A DNA stretch of 23,040 nt from Aldersonia sp036524855. Its GTDB lineage: Bacteria > Actinomycetota > Actinomycetes > Mycobacteriales > Mycobacteriaceae. Made by a program: the position numbers and the translations under genes. Location: assembly GCA_036524855.1 (NCBI GenBank), contig DATDBL010000267.1, positions 1 to 23,040 on the forward strand, read 5' to 3'. How positions within the stretch are numbered: the first letter of the stretch is position 1; every line of letters begins with the position of its first letter. Below the pieces are notes generated by a model. The model saw nothing but the letters and a program-made list of their open reading frames with translations, ran no database searches and was not told the origin of the DNA. Positions 15,399 to 22,307 of the stretch are shown one piece after another.

Positions 15399-15719
15399 AT
15401 GCCAGGACTGTTGCGCGGGGTCGCCCGCACCGCGGTGGTGGCCGGAACCGCCACCGCCGTCTCGAACCGCGTCTCCCGCCGGCAGGGCGCGAAGTGGGCG
15501 CGCCAGGAAGCCGAACAGGCACCGCCGCCACCGCAAGACGGCTATGCCGCGCCTCCGCCGCAGTACGCACCGCCACCGCCACCGCCACCGCCGCCACCGC
15601 CCGCCGGTGGCGGTCCGGACCGGCTCGATGAGCTGAAGAAGCTGGGTGAACTCAAGGCCGCCGGAGTGCTGACCGAGGAAGAGTTCGCCAGCGAAAAGGC
15701 TCGGATCCTCGCGAGCTGA
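15399..15719 (+). CDS. Proline-rich SHOCT-domain protein
   Basis: The 106-residue protein has three parts. The N-terminus GLLRGVARTAVVAGTATAVSNRVSRRQ is weakly hydrophobic and basic. The centre is proline-rich, including 11 consecutive prolines (nucleotides 15570-15602). The C-terminal SHOCT domain is DELKKLGELKAAGVLTEEEF and the residues after it. AAGGAG at 15385-15390 overlaps the stop of the DUF6325-like gene, and ATG 15399 follows after 8 bases. The N-terminal ARTAVVAGTATAV segment resembles ARTAAVVGTASVV in the 61-residue protein at 17713-17898, which likewise follows a DUF6325-like gene. The two loci are therefore duplicated modules that differ in the C-terminal part. The protein probably associates with the membrane or with other SHOCT proteins; no enzymatic motif is present. 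Confidence 0.85.
   Translation: MPGLLRGVARTAVVAGTATAVSNRVSRRQGAKWARQEAEQAPPPPQDGYAAPPPQYAPPPPPPPPPPPAGGGPDRLDELKKLGELKAAGVLTEEEFASEKARILAS
15570..15602 (+). repeat. CCG/CCA proline-codon tract
   Basis: Eleven successive proline codons alternate mostly as CCGCCA. The tract lies in frame inside the SHOCT gene at 15399 and could vary in length by strand slippage in units of one or two codons without breaking the frame. Confidence 0.85.
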
Positions 15720-15753
15720 ATCCACTCGCAGCGGGACCCATTCGAAGCAGTAT

Positions 15754-15783
15754 TACTCGAGACGAAACTACTCGAGACGAACG
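15754..15783 (+). repeat. Two 15-bp direct repeats before the DUF7144-like gene
   Basis: TACTCGAGACGAA occurs at 15754-15766 and 15769-15781, giving a 15-bp period in the 92-bp gap between the SHOCT gene and the four-TM gene. Each unit contains the palindrome CTCGAG. Tandem units upstream of a start codon could be a regulator binding site; alternatively they are a local duplication. Confidence 0.5.
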
Positions 15784-15811
15784 ACCCACTCGACCAGAAG
15801 GGAGTCGACCG

Positions 15812-16198
15812 ATGTCGACGAAACAGGAAGTCGCCGCCGGAACCTCGATTGTCGCGGCGATCGTGCTCATCACCGTCGGCGTGCTGCAGTTCTTCCAGGG
15901 CATCGCCGCGATCGCCAAGGACGACGTGTTCGTGGTCGGCATCGAGTACGTCTACAAGTTCGACCTCACCACCTGGGGCTGGATCCACCTGATCCTCGGT
16001 GTGGTGGTGGTGCTGGTCGGTATCGCCCTGCTCACCGGCGCGACGTGGGCCCGGATCAGCGGGGTGATCCTGTTGGCGCTCTCGATCGTGGCGAACTTCC
16101 TCTGGATTCCCTACTACCCGTGGTGGTCGATCACCGTGATCGCTCTTGCGATCCTGGCGATCTGGGGCCTCGCGGCGTGGCACCCGGACCGGGCCTAG
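15812..16198 (+). CDS. Four-TM membrane protein (DUF7144-like)
   Basis: The 128-residue protein has four predicted membrane helices (about 13-35, 55-76, 82-100, 104-122). Between the first two lies a short extracytoplasmic loop, KDDVFVVGIEYVYKFDLTTWGWIHL. The pattern QFFQGIAAI-KDD-Y-FDLTTWGWIHL-G and the aromatic end (FLWIPYYPWWS) fits the small DUF7144 family of actinobacterial membrane proteins, which I name from memory. No function is established. ATG 15812 has AAGGGAG at 15798-15804. It lies in line with the upstream DUF6325-like and SHOCT genes and the downstream six-TM gene, so it may belong to the same transcription unit; the two 15-bp direct repeats in front may mark a separate control point. 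Confidence 0.85.
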   Translation: MSTKQEVAAGTSIVAAIVLITVGVLQFFQGIAAIAKDDVFVVGIEYVYKFDLTTWGWIHLILGVVVVLVGIALLTGATWARISGVILLALSIVANFLWIPYYPWWSITVIALAILAIWGLAAWHPDRA

Positions 16199-16278
16199 GA
16201 GAGCGAGACCGTGACGACAGTCGAGACACCCACAACCCGTCCGAGCGCCAGGCTGTGAACGTCTGGAAAGGCTGACCG

Positions 16279-17661
16279 ATGACCGTGGACGACACCGCCA
16301 CCCCGCCCCTCGGGCCGGACGAACGTGCCGAGCTCGAGCGCCTGCGCGCCGAGGTCGCGGAACTGCGCGCGCAGTCCGGGGAGCCACCTACCGTCGAGCC
16401 GAAGCCCCGGACGGACCGGCACGCCTGGCGGTGGGTCGCGGTCGCGCTGCTGCTTGTGCTGGCGGGGCTGTTCACGCTGGGGTCGGTGACAACCCGGTTC
16501 GTGCGCGCCGAGATCCTCGACACCGACCACTACGTGGCGACCGTCGCACCGCTCGGTTCCGACCCGGCCGTGCAGACCCAGGTGGTCGACACCATCACCG
16601 GCGAGATCAACTCGCGCGTCGACGTGGAGGCCCTGACGACGCAGGCGCTGACGGCACTGACCGACCTCACCCCCGCCGACCGTCCCCGGCTGGATCAGGC
16701 CGTCGTCGGGTTGGCCCCCGTGCTCGCCGGTCAGGCGGAGAACTTCATCCGCGAGACCGTCACCCGGTTCGTCGATTCGCCCGAGTTCGAGGACCTGTGG
16801 GTCGCCGCCAACCGCCAGGCGCACACTGCCGTCGTCGCGGTCGTCACAGGCGAGACGAACCGCCAGGCCGTCGTGGTCGGCGCCGACGGGACGATCAGCA
16901 TCGCGCTTGGTCCGATCATCGACCAGGTGAAGCAGCGCCTCAACGATCGCGGGTTCGCGTTCGCCGACAAGATCCCGGCGGTCGACAAGCAGTTCGTGCT
17001 GTTCCAGTCGCCCGACATCGTCAGGGCGCAACGGCTGGTGAACGCGCTGGACAAGGTCGCGACGGTGCTGCCGTGGCTGGCGCTCGCGGCCGGCGCCGGC
17101 GCGGTCGCCGCCGCACCCCGGGGACGACGGATGCGGGCGCTGATGCTGTTCGGCGTGACCATCGTGGTGTCCATGCTGATCCTGGCGATCGGGATCCTCG
17201 TCGGGCGCGCGGTCTATCTCGATCAGATCCCGCCGTCGGTGATGTCGGCGGGGGCCGCGACCGCCGTGTTCGACACCGTCGTGACCCCGCTGCGCACCGC
17301 CCTGCGCGCGGTGGCGTTGCTGGGGTTGGTCATCGGCGTCGTCGGGTTCCTCACCGGCGGTTCGCGCTCGGCGGGCTACGTCCGCAGCGGGATCGGTCGT
17401 GGTTTCGATCAGATTCAGCGCCGCCGCAAGGATCGTCCGGCCAGCGCGTTCGAGCGCTGGGCCTGGGCGGCGCGGGTGCCGTTGCGGATCGCGATCGTGA
17501 CGGTCGCAGCCCTGCTGCTGATGTTCTGGCGCTATCCGACGGGCGTCGTCGTCGCGTGGATCGTGGTCTTGGCGGTGCTCGCCCTCGTCGTGCTCGAGAT
17601 CCTCATCCGACCCGCCCGCCACGGTTCAGGCGCCGAGGCTGTCGCTGCGGAGGGCACCTGA
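16279..17661 (+). CDS. Six-TM membrane protein with large extracytoplasmic domain
   Basis: The 460-residue protein begins with a charged coiled-coil segment (ERAELERLRAEVAELRAQ, residues 15-32). TM1 (51-71) follows, then a ~190-residue region expected outside the membrane (72-260) with alternating Val/Thr helices, then TM2-TM6 (about 262-280, 286-310, 340-360, 400-418, 422-443). A basic loop lies at 361-399 (GIGRGFDQIQRRRKDRP). I do not recognise a named domain; similar conserved membrane proteins occur in mycobacteria and rhodococci. No transporter or enzyme motif is visible. ATG 16279 is preceded by GGAAAGG at 16264-16270. Two tiny reading frames with overlapping ends (16211-16275) fill the gap after the DUF7144-like gene. 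It converges with the small basic protein gene at 17713; the 51-bp gap holds no clear terminator. Confidence 0.85.
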   Translation: MTVDDTATPPLGPDERAELERLRAEVAELRAQSGEPPTVEPKPRTDRHAWRWVAVALLLVLAGLFTLGSVTTRFVRAEILDTDHYVATVAPLGSDPAVQTQVVDTITGEINSRVDVEALTTQALTALTDLTPADRPRLDQAVVGLAPVLAGQAENFIRETVTRFVDSPEFEDLWVAANRQAHTAVVAVVTGETNRQAVVVGADGTISIALGPIIDQVKQRLNDRGFAFADKIPAVDKQFVLFQSPDIVRAQRLVNALDKVATVLPWLALAAGAGAVAAAPRGRRMRALMLFGVTIVVSMLILAIGILVGRAVYLDQIPPSVMSAGAATAVFDTVVTPLRTALRAVALLGLVIGVVGFLTGGSRSAGYVRSGIGRGFDQIQRRRKDRPASAFERWAWAARVPLRIAIVTVAALLLMFWRYPTGVVVAWIVVLAVLALVVLEILIRPARHGSGAEAVAAEGT

Positions 17662-17712
17662 CGGCAGGCGCACCGCCACCAGCGGCGCGGCGGCGGCGAG
17701 ACGTTGCGGTCG

Positions 17713-17898
17713 TCAGAACCTGCGGTCGCGCCGGTCCTCGCGCCGGTCCTCGCGCAGATCGCGATGGTCTTCACGCCGGTCGTGCCGGCGTTCGACGCCG
17801 TGGGCAACGACGCTGGCCGTGCCGACGACGGCCGCGGTACGCGCGACCGGGTGGCCGATGACGGCTCGACGTCCCACTCGTCCGGCTCGCAGGGGCAT
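17713..17898 (-). CDS. Small basic protein with Arg/Asp-rich tail, second gene of DUF6325 module B
   Basis: The 61-residue product begins MPLRAGRVGRRAVIGHPVARTAAVVGTASVV and ends in a strongly charged tail with repeated E-D-R-R units. The tail is encoded partly by two exact 12-bp tandem repeats, CGCCGGTCCTCG, at 17729-17752. It is supported as a real gene by three facts: AAGGAG six bases before ATG 17898 inside the end of the preceding gene, a 1-bp gap to the DUF6325-like stop, and similarity of its ARTAAVVGTASVV segment to ARTAVVAGTATAV in the SHOCT protein at 15399, which holds the same position after paralogue A. It lacks a SHOCT domain. The alternating R/E/D/H tail may bind nucleic acid, metal or acidic partners; that is speculation. 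Confidence 0.75.
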   Translation of the reverse strand: MPLRAGRVGRRAVIGHPVARTAAVVGTASVVAHGVERRHDRREDHRDLREDRREDRRDRRF

Positions 17899-17899
17899 C

Positions 17900-18340
17900 T
17901 CATTCTCCTTCGGTGAGGTCCGACTCGAGGGTGGCGATGATCGCCTGGGTGGGGATCCGGCCCTGCGCGACGAGTTGGCCGCCGGATTCCCGTGCCGCGA
18001 CCGCGAACGGTGTTGCCCAGGCGTTCTCCCAGACGATCACGCCGGCGGCACTGCCCGGATTGACCGCCGCCGCCAGGTTCTCGAGGTCCTCGAGGGCGAG
18101 GATCTCGGCCATCTTCCCGCCGAGCACGGCGAGGGCGGGCTGGTCGAGGTCCTCATACTCGAACACCTCGATGTCGCCCGATTCGTTCTTTTCGATGACG
18201 AGCAGGTCGAGCACGCGAACCAAACCGCGTGCAACGAGCGAGGCGAGTTCCTCGGCCATCGCGCCCGTGAACGACTTGGTGTCCGACGGGAACTCCACGA
18301 CCAGATAGTCGATCGGCCCCACTTCGGTCGTCTGAATCAC
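17900..18340 (-). CDS. DUF6325-like protein, paralogue B
   Basis: The 146-residue soluble protein is paralogous to 14910-15386. Shared blocks are GPIDYLVVEFP, RGLVRVLDL, a (V/I)(Y/W)EN(S/A)WA(A/T)PFA block near the end, and GRIP(T/V)Q(A/S)I at the C-terminus; the middle is more divergent (ESGDIEVFEYEDLDQPALAVLGG). The start is GTG 18340, given by AAGGAGG six bases upstream; the frame is open further to 18424, but that extension would reach into the palindrome at 18421-18437 and has no ribosome site. It is co-transcribed with the 61-residue gene, whose ATG lies one base after this stop, and is divergent from the LuxR/LAL regulator gene. That places it as the most likely direct target of that regulator. 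No function is known to me. Confidence 0.85.
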   Translation of the reverse strand: MIQTTEVGPIDYLVVEFPSDTKSFTGAMAEELASLVARGLVRVLDLLVIEKNESGDIEVFEYEDLDQPALAVLGGKMAEILALEDLENLAAAVNPGSAAGVIVWENAWATPFAVAARESGGQLVAQGRIPTQAIIATLESDLTEGE

Positions 18341-18420
18341 GGCTGCCTCCTTGCGGCTCGCGCACTGCCGGTTGCGCTGACGTTCCATCCTCAGGCTGCC
18401 CGAATCCGGGCGGAGCGTCG

Positions 18421-18437
18421 TCATCCGGAAAGGGTGA
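18421..18437 (+). promoter_or_regulatory. 17-bp palindrome copy 3 (candidate LAL regulator site)
   Basis: TCATCCGGAAAGGGTGA lies in the divergent region between DUF6325-like paralogue B (80 bp from its GTG) and the LuxR/LAL regulator gene (86 bp from its GTG). On the regulator side, TATCCT at 18468-18473 is a reasonable -10 element with no good -35, as expected for an activated promoter. The palindrome centre would then be about 50 bases upstream of the transcription start. Confidence 0.6.
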
Positions 18438-18523
18438 TTGGGTGCCGCAAGCGCCGCACGCCGCGACTATCCTGCGGTGAGCCATCCAATTGCTCCGGAC
18501 ACCGACAGAGCGGAAGACGCACA

Positions 18524-21196
18524 GTGCAATCGGCGGAGGACGGGTTCACCCCGGGTTTGCGGCTGCGCGCGTCGCGCCCCGCGGTCCCGCCCGGCTTCGT
18601 CCGCCGCGCGCGTTTGGACGTGCTGCTGAGCAAGGGCGTGACGGGCCCCGTCACAGTCGTCAGCGCGGGGCCGGGTTTCGGAAAGACGCTCACGGTCGCG
18701 GGGTGGGCACGGCTCGGGACCGCACCGGGCCCGATCGCGTGGCTGCTGGCCGACGAAGCCGACGAGGTGCAGGCGTTCTGGACCCAGGTGCTCGGCGCGC
18801 TGACCGTCGCCGATGCGCTGCCGAGCGACAACCCGCTGCGCGCGCTCCTGCCGGGCACCGAGTTCGGTCTTCCCGAGGTGGCGCGCATCGCCGACGAACT
18901 CGACCGGCTGCCGGAACCTGTCGTGATCGTCATCGACGACTTCCACCGCATCACCGATCCGGCAGTCCTCGAATCGGTCTCCCACCTGCTCGATCGGCGT
19001 CCGAGCAAACTGCGGCTGGTGCTCGTGACCCGCACCGAGCCCAAGCTGCGCCTGCGCCGACTGCAGCTGGCCGGCGACCTCACCGAGATTCACGCCGACG
19101 CTCTTACGTTCACCGAGTCCGAGACCCACGAGTTCTGCGCCCGAAGCGGTTTCGATCTCACCGCCGACGAGATCGCGATGCTGGTCGCCCGCACCCAGGG
19201 CTGGCCGGCCGGGCTGCGACTGGCGCTGCTGGGCATCGACCGGAACGACGTCCACGCCGGTCTGCAACGGTTCTCCGGCCGCAGCCAGCTCGTCGCGGCG
19301 TACCTGATCGAGGAACTGCTCGAGACGCTCGCCCCCACCGACCGGAGATTCCTGCTCGCGACGAGCGTCGTCGAGCAGGTCAGCGGCGGCCTCGCCCGCG
19401 CGCTGACCGGGCGTGCCGACAGCCACGAGGCGCTGGAACGACTCGTCGCGAACAACGCGCTCACCGTCCGACTCGCCGATCGGCCGGACTGGTTCAGCTA
19501 CCACCCGCTGCTGCGCCAGTTGCTGCGCAGCCGTCTTGCCGCCGAGCAGCCCGACAGTGTGATCGACCTGCATCGCCGCGCCGCGGTCTGGTTCACCGAG
19601 ACTGGTGATCCCATCACCGCGATCCGCCACCTCGCCGCGGCACGGGACTGGCCGGCGATCACGCGCGTGCTCGGCGAGGTCGCGATCCCGCTCGTCGTCA
19701 CGCCGCACGCCACCGCACTCGCCGCGGCGCTGGTGCCGGCGCACGCGGAGGCAGCACGTCACCCGACCAGCGACACCCTGCTCGCCGCCGCCGTGTGTGA
19801 GTACCGGCGGCGCAACTACGAGGCGATGCGCCGCAACGTCGACGACGCCGACGTGCTGCTCGCCGGTGCCTCCGAGGACACCGAACGGGCTGCCCGGCTG
19901 ATGATTGCGCTGGTTCGGATGGCCCACTCGCGCACGCACAATCCGGCCGACCTGCTCACCCGGGCGGAGCAGGTGCTCGATCTGGTCCGGGCGACGCCTC
20001 GGGAGCACCTCCCCGCCGCCGACGGCTACGCCGTCATCGGGACGACCAACCGCGCGATCGGACTCACGCTGTCGGGTCGTCTGGACGAGGGCGAGGCGGC
20101 GCTGCAGCAGATCCGGACCCGGGCACACGACGCCGGGTTGTTCCTGACCGAAGTCGCCGCGACGTCGTACCTGGCGGTGATCGACGTCCTGTTCGGCAGG
20201 ATCCCGATTGCCCGCGACCGCACCGCGACCGCCGCGGGTCTCGCCGATCAGCGGGGTTGGAGCCGGGAGCCGCAGACGCTGGCGACCTATGCAGCCGCCG
20301 CGCTGACGTGCCTCGAGGCCAACGACCTCACGCGGGTAGACGAATGGATCGAGTTCGGACTCGCAACCGCCACGCCGGGCAGCGACAGCCCCGCCGTCCT
20401 TCTACTCGAAATCGCCTCTGTCACGGTTGCGGTCGCGCGCGGGAACGTCTTCGCCGCGACCGCGGCGGCCGGCCGCCTGCGGGCGGCCCGCGAGGTGATC
20501 GGTCGCCTGCCCGACCTGCTGGAGCGCTGGACTGCCGTCGCGCAGGCCCACGCGGCCCTGCTCGAGGGTCGCCCCGAGTCCGTCCTCGTGGCCGTCGAGG
20601 AGCCCGGTAACGAGACCGGTTACGCACCGGCATTGGAGCGGATCGTGCTGGCCAAGGCGCACCTGGCGACCTCGCACGCGCGCGCCGCGTTGGATTCGCT
20701 CGGCCCTCCGGCCCGGTTCGCGCCCTATCGCGTACTCGCCGCCGAGGCCGCGGTGCTCGGTGCCGTCGCGGCCGCGGAACTGCGTCGCGATGCCGTTGCA
20801 CTCGAACGCATCACGGCGGCAATCGAATTGGCGCAACCGATCGGCGCGGTCCGCCCGTTCGTCACCGCCGGCGCGCGAGTGTCGACGCTGCTGAACCGGT
20901 ATCAGCATGTGGTCGGGGCACATTCGGCGTTCATCCGGGACCTGCTCACCGCCTGCGGCACCGTATCGAACGCGCCGGCAGCGCGGTCCAACGGCGCCGC
21001 CGAACCGTTGACCGAACGCGAACGCGTAGTCCTGCACTACCTACCGACGATGTTCAAGACCTCCGAGATCGCCTCGGACCTTTTCGTGTCGGTGAACACG
21101 GTCAAGACCCACCAGCAGTCGATCTACCGCAAGCTCGGGGTGTCGACGCGCCGGGATGCGGTCGATCGGGCGCGGGAGCTCGATCTGCTGCCGTGA
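18524..21196 (+). CDS. LuxR-family transcriptional regulator, LAL (MalT-like) type with ATPase domain
   Basis: The 890-residue protein has an N-terminal STAND-type NTPase and a C-terminal LuxR helix-turn-helix. The Walker A motif GPGFGKT is at 49-55, the Walker B motif VVIVIDDFH at 133-141, and a sensor-like LVLVTRTEPKLRLRRL follows. A helical-repeat middle, TPR-like as in MalT, spans about 300-820. The HTH at 827-890 is EPLTERERVVLHYL...VNTVKTHQQSIYRKLGVSTRRDA. Such regulators bind ATP and an inducer, oligomerise and activate transcription. The start is GTG 18524 with GGAAG at 18512-18516; the frame is open far upstream but has no homology there. The adjacent palindrome at 18421-18437, repeated at 14822 and 14858, is the natural candidate for its binding site. 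It converges with the small unknown gene at 21210. Confidence 0.93.
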   Translation: MQSAEDGFTPGLRLRASRPAVPPGFVRRARLDVLLSKGVTGPVTVVSAGPGFGKTLTVAGWARLGTAPGPIAWLLADEADEVQAFWTQVLGALTVADALPSDNPLRALLPGTEFGLPEVARIADELDRLPEPVVIVIDDFHRITDPAVLESVSHLLDRRPSKLRLVLVTRTEPKLRLRRLQLAGDLTEIHADALTFTESETHEFCARSGFDLTADEIAMLVARTQGWPAGLRLALLGIDRNDVHAGLQRFSGRSQLVAAYLIEELLETLAPTDRRFLLATSVVEQVSGGLARALTGRADSHEALERLVANNALTVRLADRPDWFSYHPLLRQLLRSRLAAEQPDSVIDLHRRAAVWFTETGDPITAIRHLAAARDWPAITRVLGEVAIPLVVTPHATALAAALVPAHAEAARHPTSDTLLAAAVCEYRRRNYEAMRRNVDDADVLLAGASEDTERAARLMIALVRMAHSRTHNPADLLTRAEQVLDLVRATPREHLPAADGYAVIGTTNRAIGLTLSGRLDEGEAALQQIRTRAHDAGLFLTEVAATSYLAVIDVLFGRIPIARDRTATAAGLADQRGWSREPQTLATYAAAALTCLEANDLTRVDEWIEFGLATATPGSDSPAVLLLEIASVTVAVARGNVFAATAAAGRLRAAREVIGRLPDLLERWTAVAQAHAALLEGRPESVLVAVEEPGNETGYAPALERIVLAKAHLATSHARAALDSLGPPARFAPYRVLAAEAAVLGAVAAAELRRDAVALERITAAIELAQPIGAVRPFVTAGARVSTLLNRYQHVVGAHSAFIRDLLTACGTVSNAPAARSNGAAEPLTERERVVLHYLPTMFKTSEIASDLFVSVNTVKTHQQSIYRKLGVSTRRDAVDRARELDLLP

Positions 21197-21209
21197 CGGC
21201 GCGCGCGCT

Positions 21210-21509
21210 TCAGATGCCCCAGAAGCGTTCGGGCCGGTGCACGGCGATGACTCGGTCGAGGGGCTGACCGCGGTACGCGTTGAGCTTGATGGCGAAGAAC
21301 TCGGCGATGCCGGGAGATTCGACCAGGTCGAGGATCGTTTCGAGTTTCATCGCGACGGGCCCGTCGGGGTCGGAGCGTAGAACGTGCAGCAGTGGTCGCC
21401 AGTCGGTGAGGTCGCCGTACTCGAGCAGGTTGAGCAGATCCTGCTCCTGCAACGAGCGCGGGTCGTCGCCGTCCTCGTGAATCGTGTTGTAGTACAGGTT
21501 CTTCGACAC
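21210..21509 (-). CDS. Unknown small protein, partner of the nucleotidyltransferase
   Basis: The 99-residue protein starts at GTG 21509, chosen because AGGAAG lies six bases upstream; an in-frame ATG at 21539 would extend it by 10 residues and overlap the preceding gene. The sequence is acidic and helical (DLLNLLEYGDLTDWRPLLHVLR, MKLETILDLVESPGIAEFFAIKL) with no signal peptide or membrane segment. I recognise no domain. It follows the AbiEii-like nucleotidyltransferase by 19 bp on the same strand, so the pair forms an operon and this could be an antitoxin or accessory subunit. Its C-terminus lies 13 bp from the convergent LuxR gene end. Confidence 0.75.
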   Translation of the reverse strand: MSKNLYYNTIHEDGDDPRSLQEQDLLNLLEYGDLTDWRPLLHVLRSDPDGPVAMKLETILDLVESPGIAEFFAIKLNAYRGQPLDRVIAVHRPERFWGI

Positions 21510-21528
21510 GGCGCACTTCCTGTGTTCG

Positions 21529-22233
21529 CTATTCGACATCGGCCGCGATCCGCTGACAGCGGATTCGGATCTGTTCCCAGTCTTGCAGATCTGTCCTCAG
21601 CGCAGCCAGGTCCTCGAGCGCTTGCTGCGGGTTCGTCTCGCGTGGACGCGGGTCCGACAGTGCGGCGATGAACTCGCGCGCGAGTGACGCGGCGGACCTG
21701 TGTTCCCGGTAGTACTCGTCGAACTCGGCGATCGCGTGGGCGGCGGAGGTGCCTGCCTCACGTAGCCCCTCGTCGAGGGCCACGATGTCGACGTAGTCGC
21801 GGGCCAGGCCGCGGTTGAGGAGGGCGAGTCCCTTCATCCGGACCAGTTCGTCCGGGGCGGCGACGCGCAGCGTGCGGCCCTTGTAGGTGACCTCGGAGAT
21901 TTCGATGTCGCGGAGGCGGTTGAGCTTGCGCACCGAGACCCGAGCGTCGCGGTAGCGGCCCATCAGGTTCGTGGGGATCTTCGGGTAGTCCGTGATCCAG
22001 TCCTGCAATTCCTCGAGGCCGGATCGTACTTCCTGCCAGTCGCGATCGAGGTTCCGCAGGACGAGATCGGCATCTCCGGAGAGGCGGTGGCCGGTGTGTA
22101 CCGTGATCGCGGACCCGCCGATCATCGTCGCGTTCGGTAGAAGCGTCTGTACCGCCGCGACTGCGTCGAGGATCTCGTGCCAGCGCTGGTCGATTCGTGC
22201 GTCCCCCTGGGGGCCCTTGGTTCGTCCTGCCAC
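21529..22233 (-). CDS. Nucleotidyltransferase, AbiEii/MenT-like (candidate toxin)
   Basis: The 234-residue protein has the minimal nucleotidyltransferase signature: MIGGSAITVHTGHRLSGDADLVL with G39-G40-S41, R50, S52 and the metal ligands D54 and D56. Further along it has VAAPDELVRMKGLALLNRGLARDYVDIVAL. The M-K-x-x-A and RDY-D-I residues are characteristic of the AbiEii/DUF1814 group, used as toxins in type IV toxin-antitoxin and abortive-infection systems and in the mycobacterial MenAT pairs that modify tRNA. The catalytic residues look intact. The start is GTG 22233, with only a weak ribosome site. The small gene downstream (21210-21509) is the candidate partner; note that in AbiE the antitoxin gene precedes the toxin, the opposite order. 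A non-toxic housekeeping role remains possible. Confidence 0.8.
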   Translation of the reverse strand: MAGRTKGPQGDARIDQRWHEILDAVAAVQTLLPNATMIGGSAITVHTGHRLSGDADLVLRNLDRDWQEVRSGLEELQDWITDYPKIPTNLMGRYRDARVSVRKLNRLRDIEISEVTYKGRTLRVAAPDELVRMKGLALLNRGLARDYVDIVALDEGLREAGTSAAHAIAEFDEYYREHRSAASLAREFIAALSDPRPRETNPQQALEDLAALRTDLQDWEQIRIRCQRIAADVE

Positions 22234-22307
22234 GTCGATGATTCTGCCCGTCGGCGTCGCAGAGTCTGCATCGTCGGCTGCGCAGAGGTCAGCTGTCGAC
22301 GACGGAC

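Noticed and set aside
15569..15605. Short repeated units as a CRISPR or VNTR locus
   Set aside because: They are proline codons in frame within a supported SHOCT gene; there are no spacers.
16195..17622. 475-codon minus-strand frame opposite the six-TM gene
   Set aside because: Its Asp/Arg/Gln/His composition is the mirror of membrane-helix codons and has no ribosome site.
18421..18473. Reading the TCATCCG-N4-GGGTGA element as a SigF-type promoter because of its GGGT part
   Set aside because: The -10 of SigF promoters is GGGTAT-like and needs a GTTT about 16 bp upstream, absent at all three sites; the strict conservation of the left arm and the palindromy fit a binding site better.
17819..18523. 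N-terminal extension of the LuxR/LAL regulator (open frame from 17819)
   Set aside because: It overlaps two well-supported minus-strand genes and the palindrome, and has no similarity to LAL proteins; GTG 18524 has a ribosome site and begins the conserved domain.
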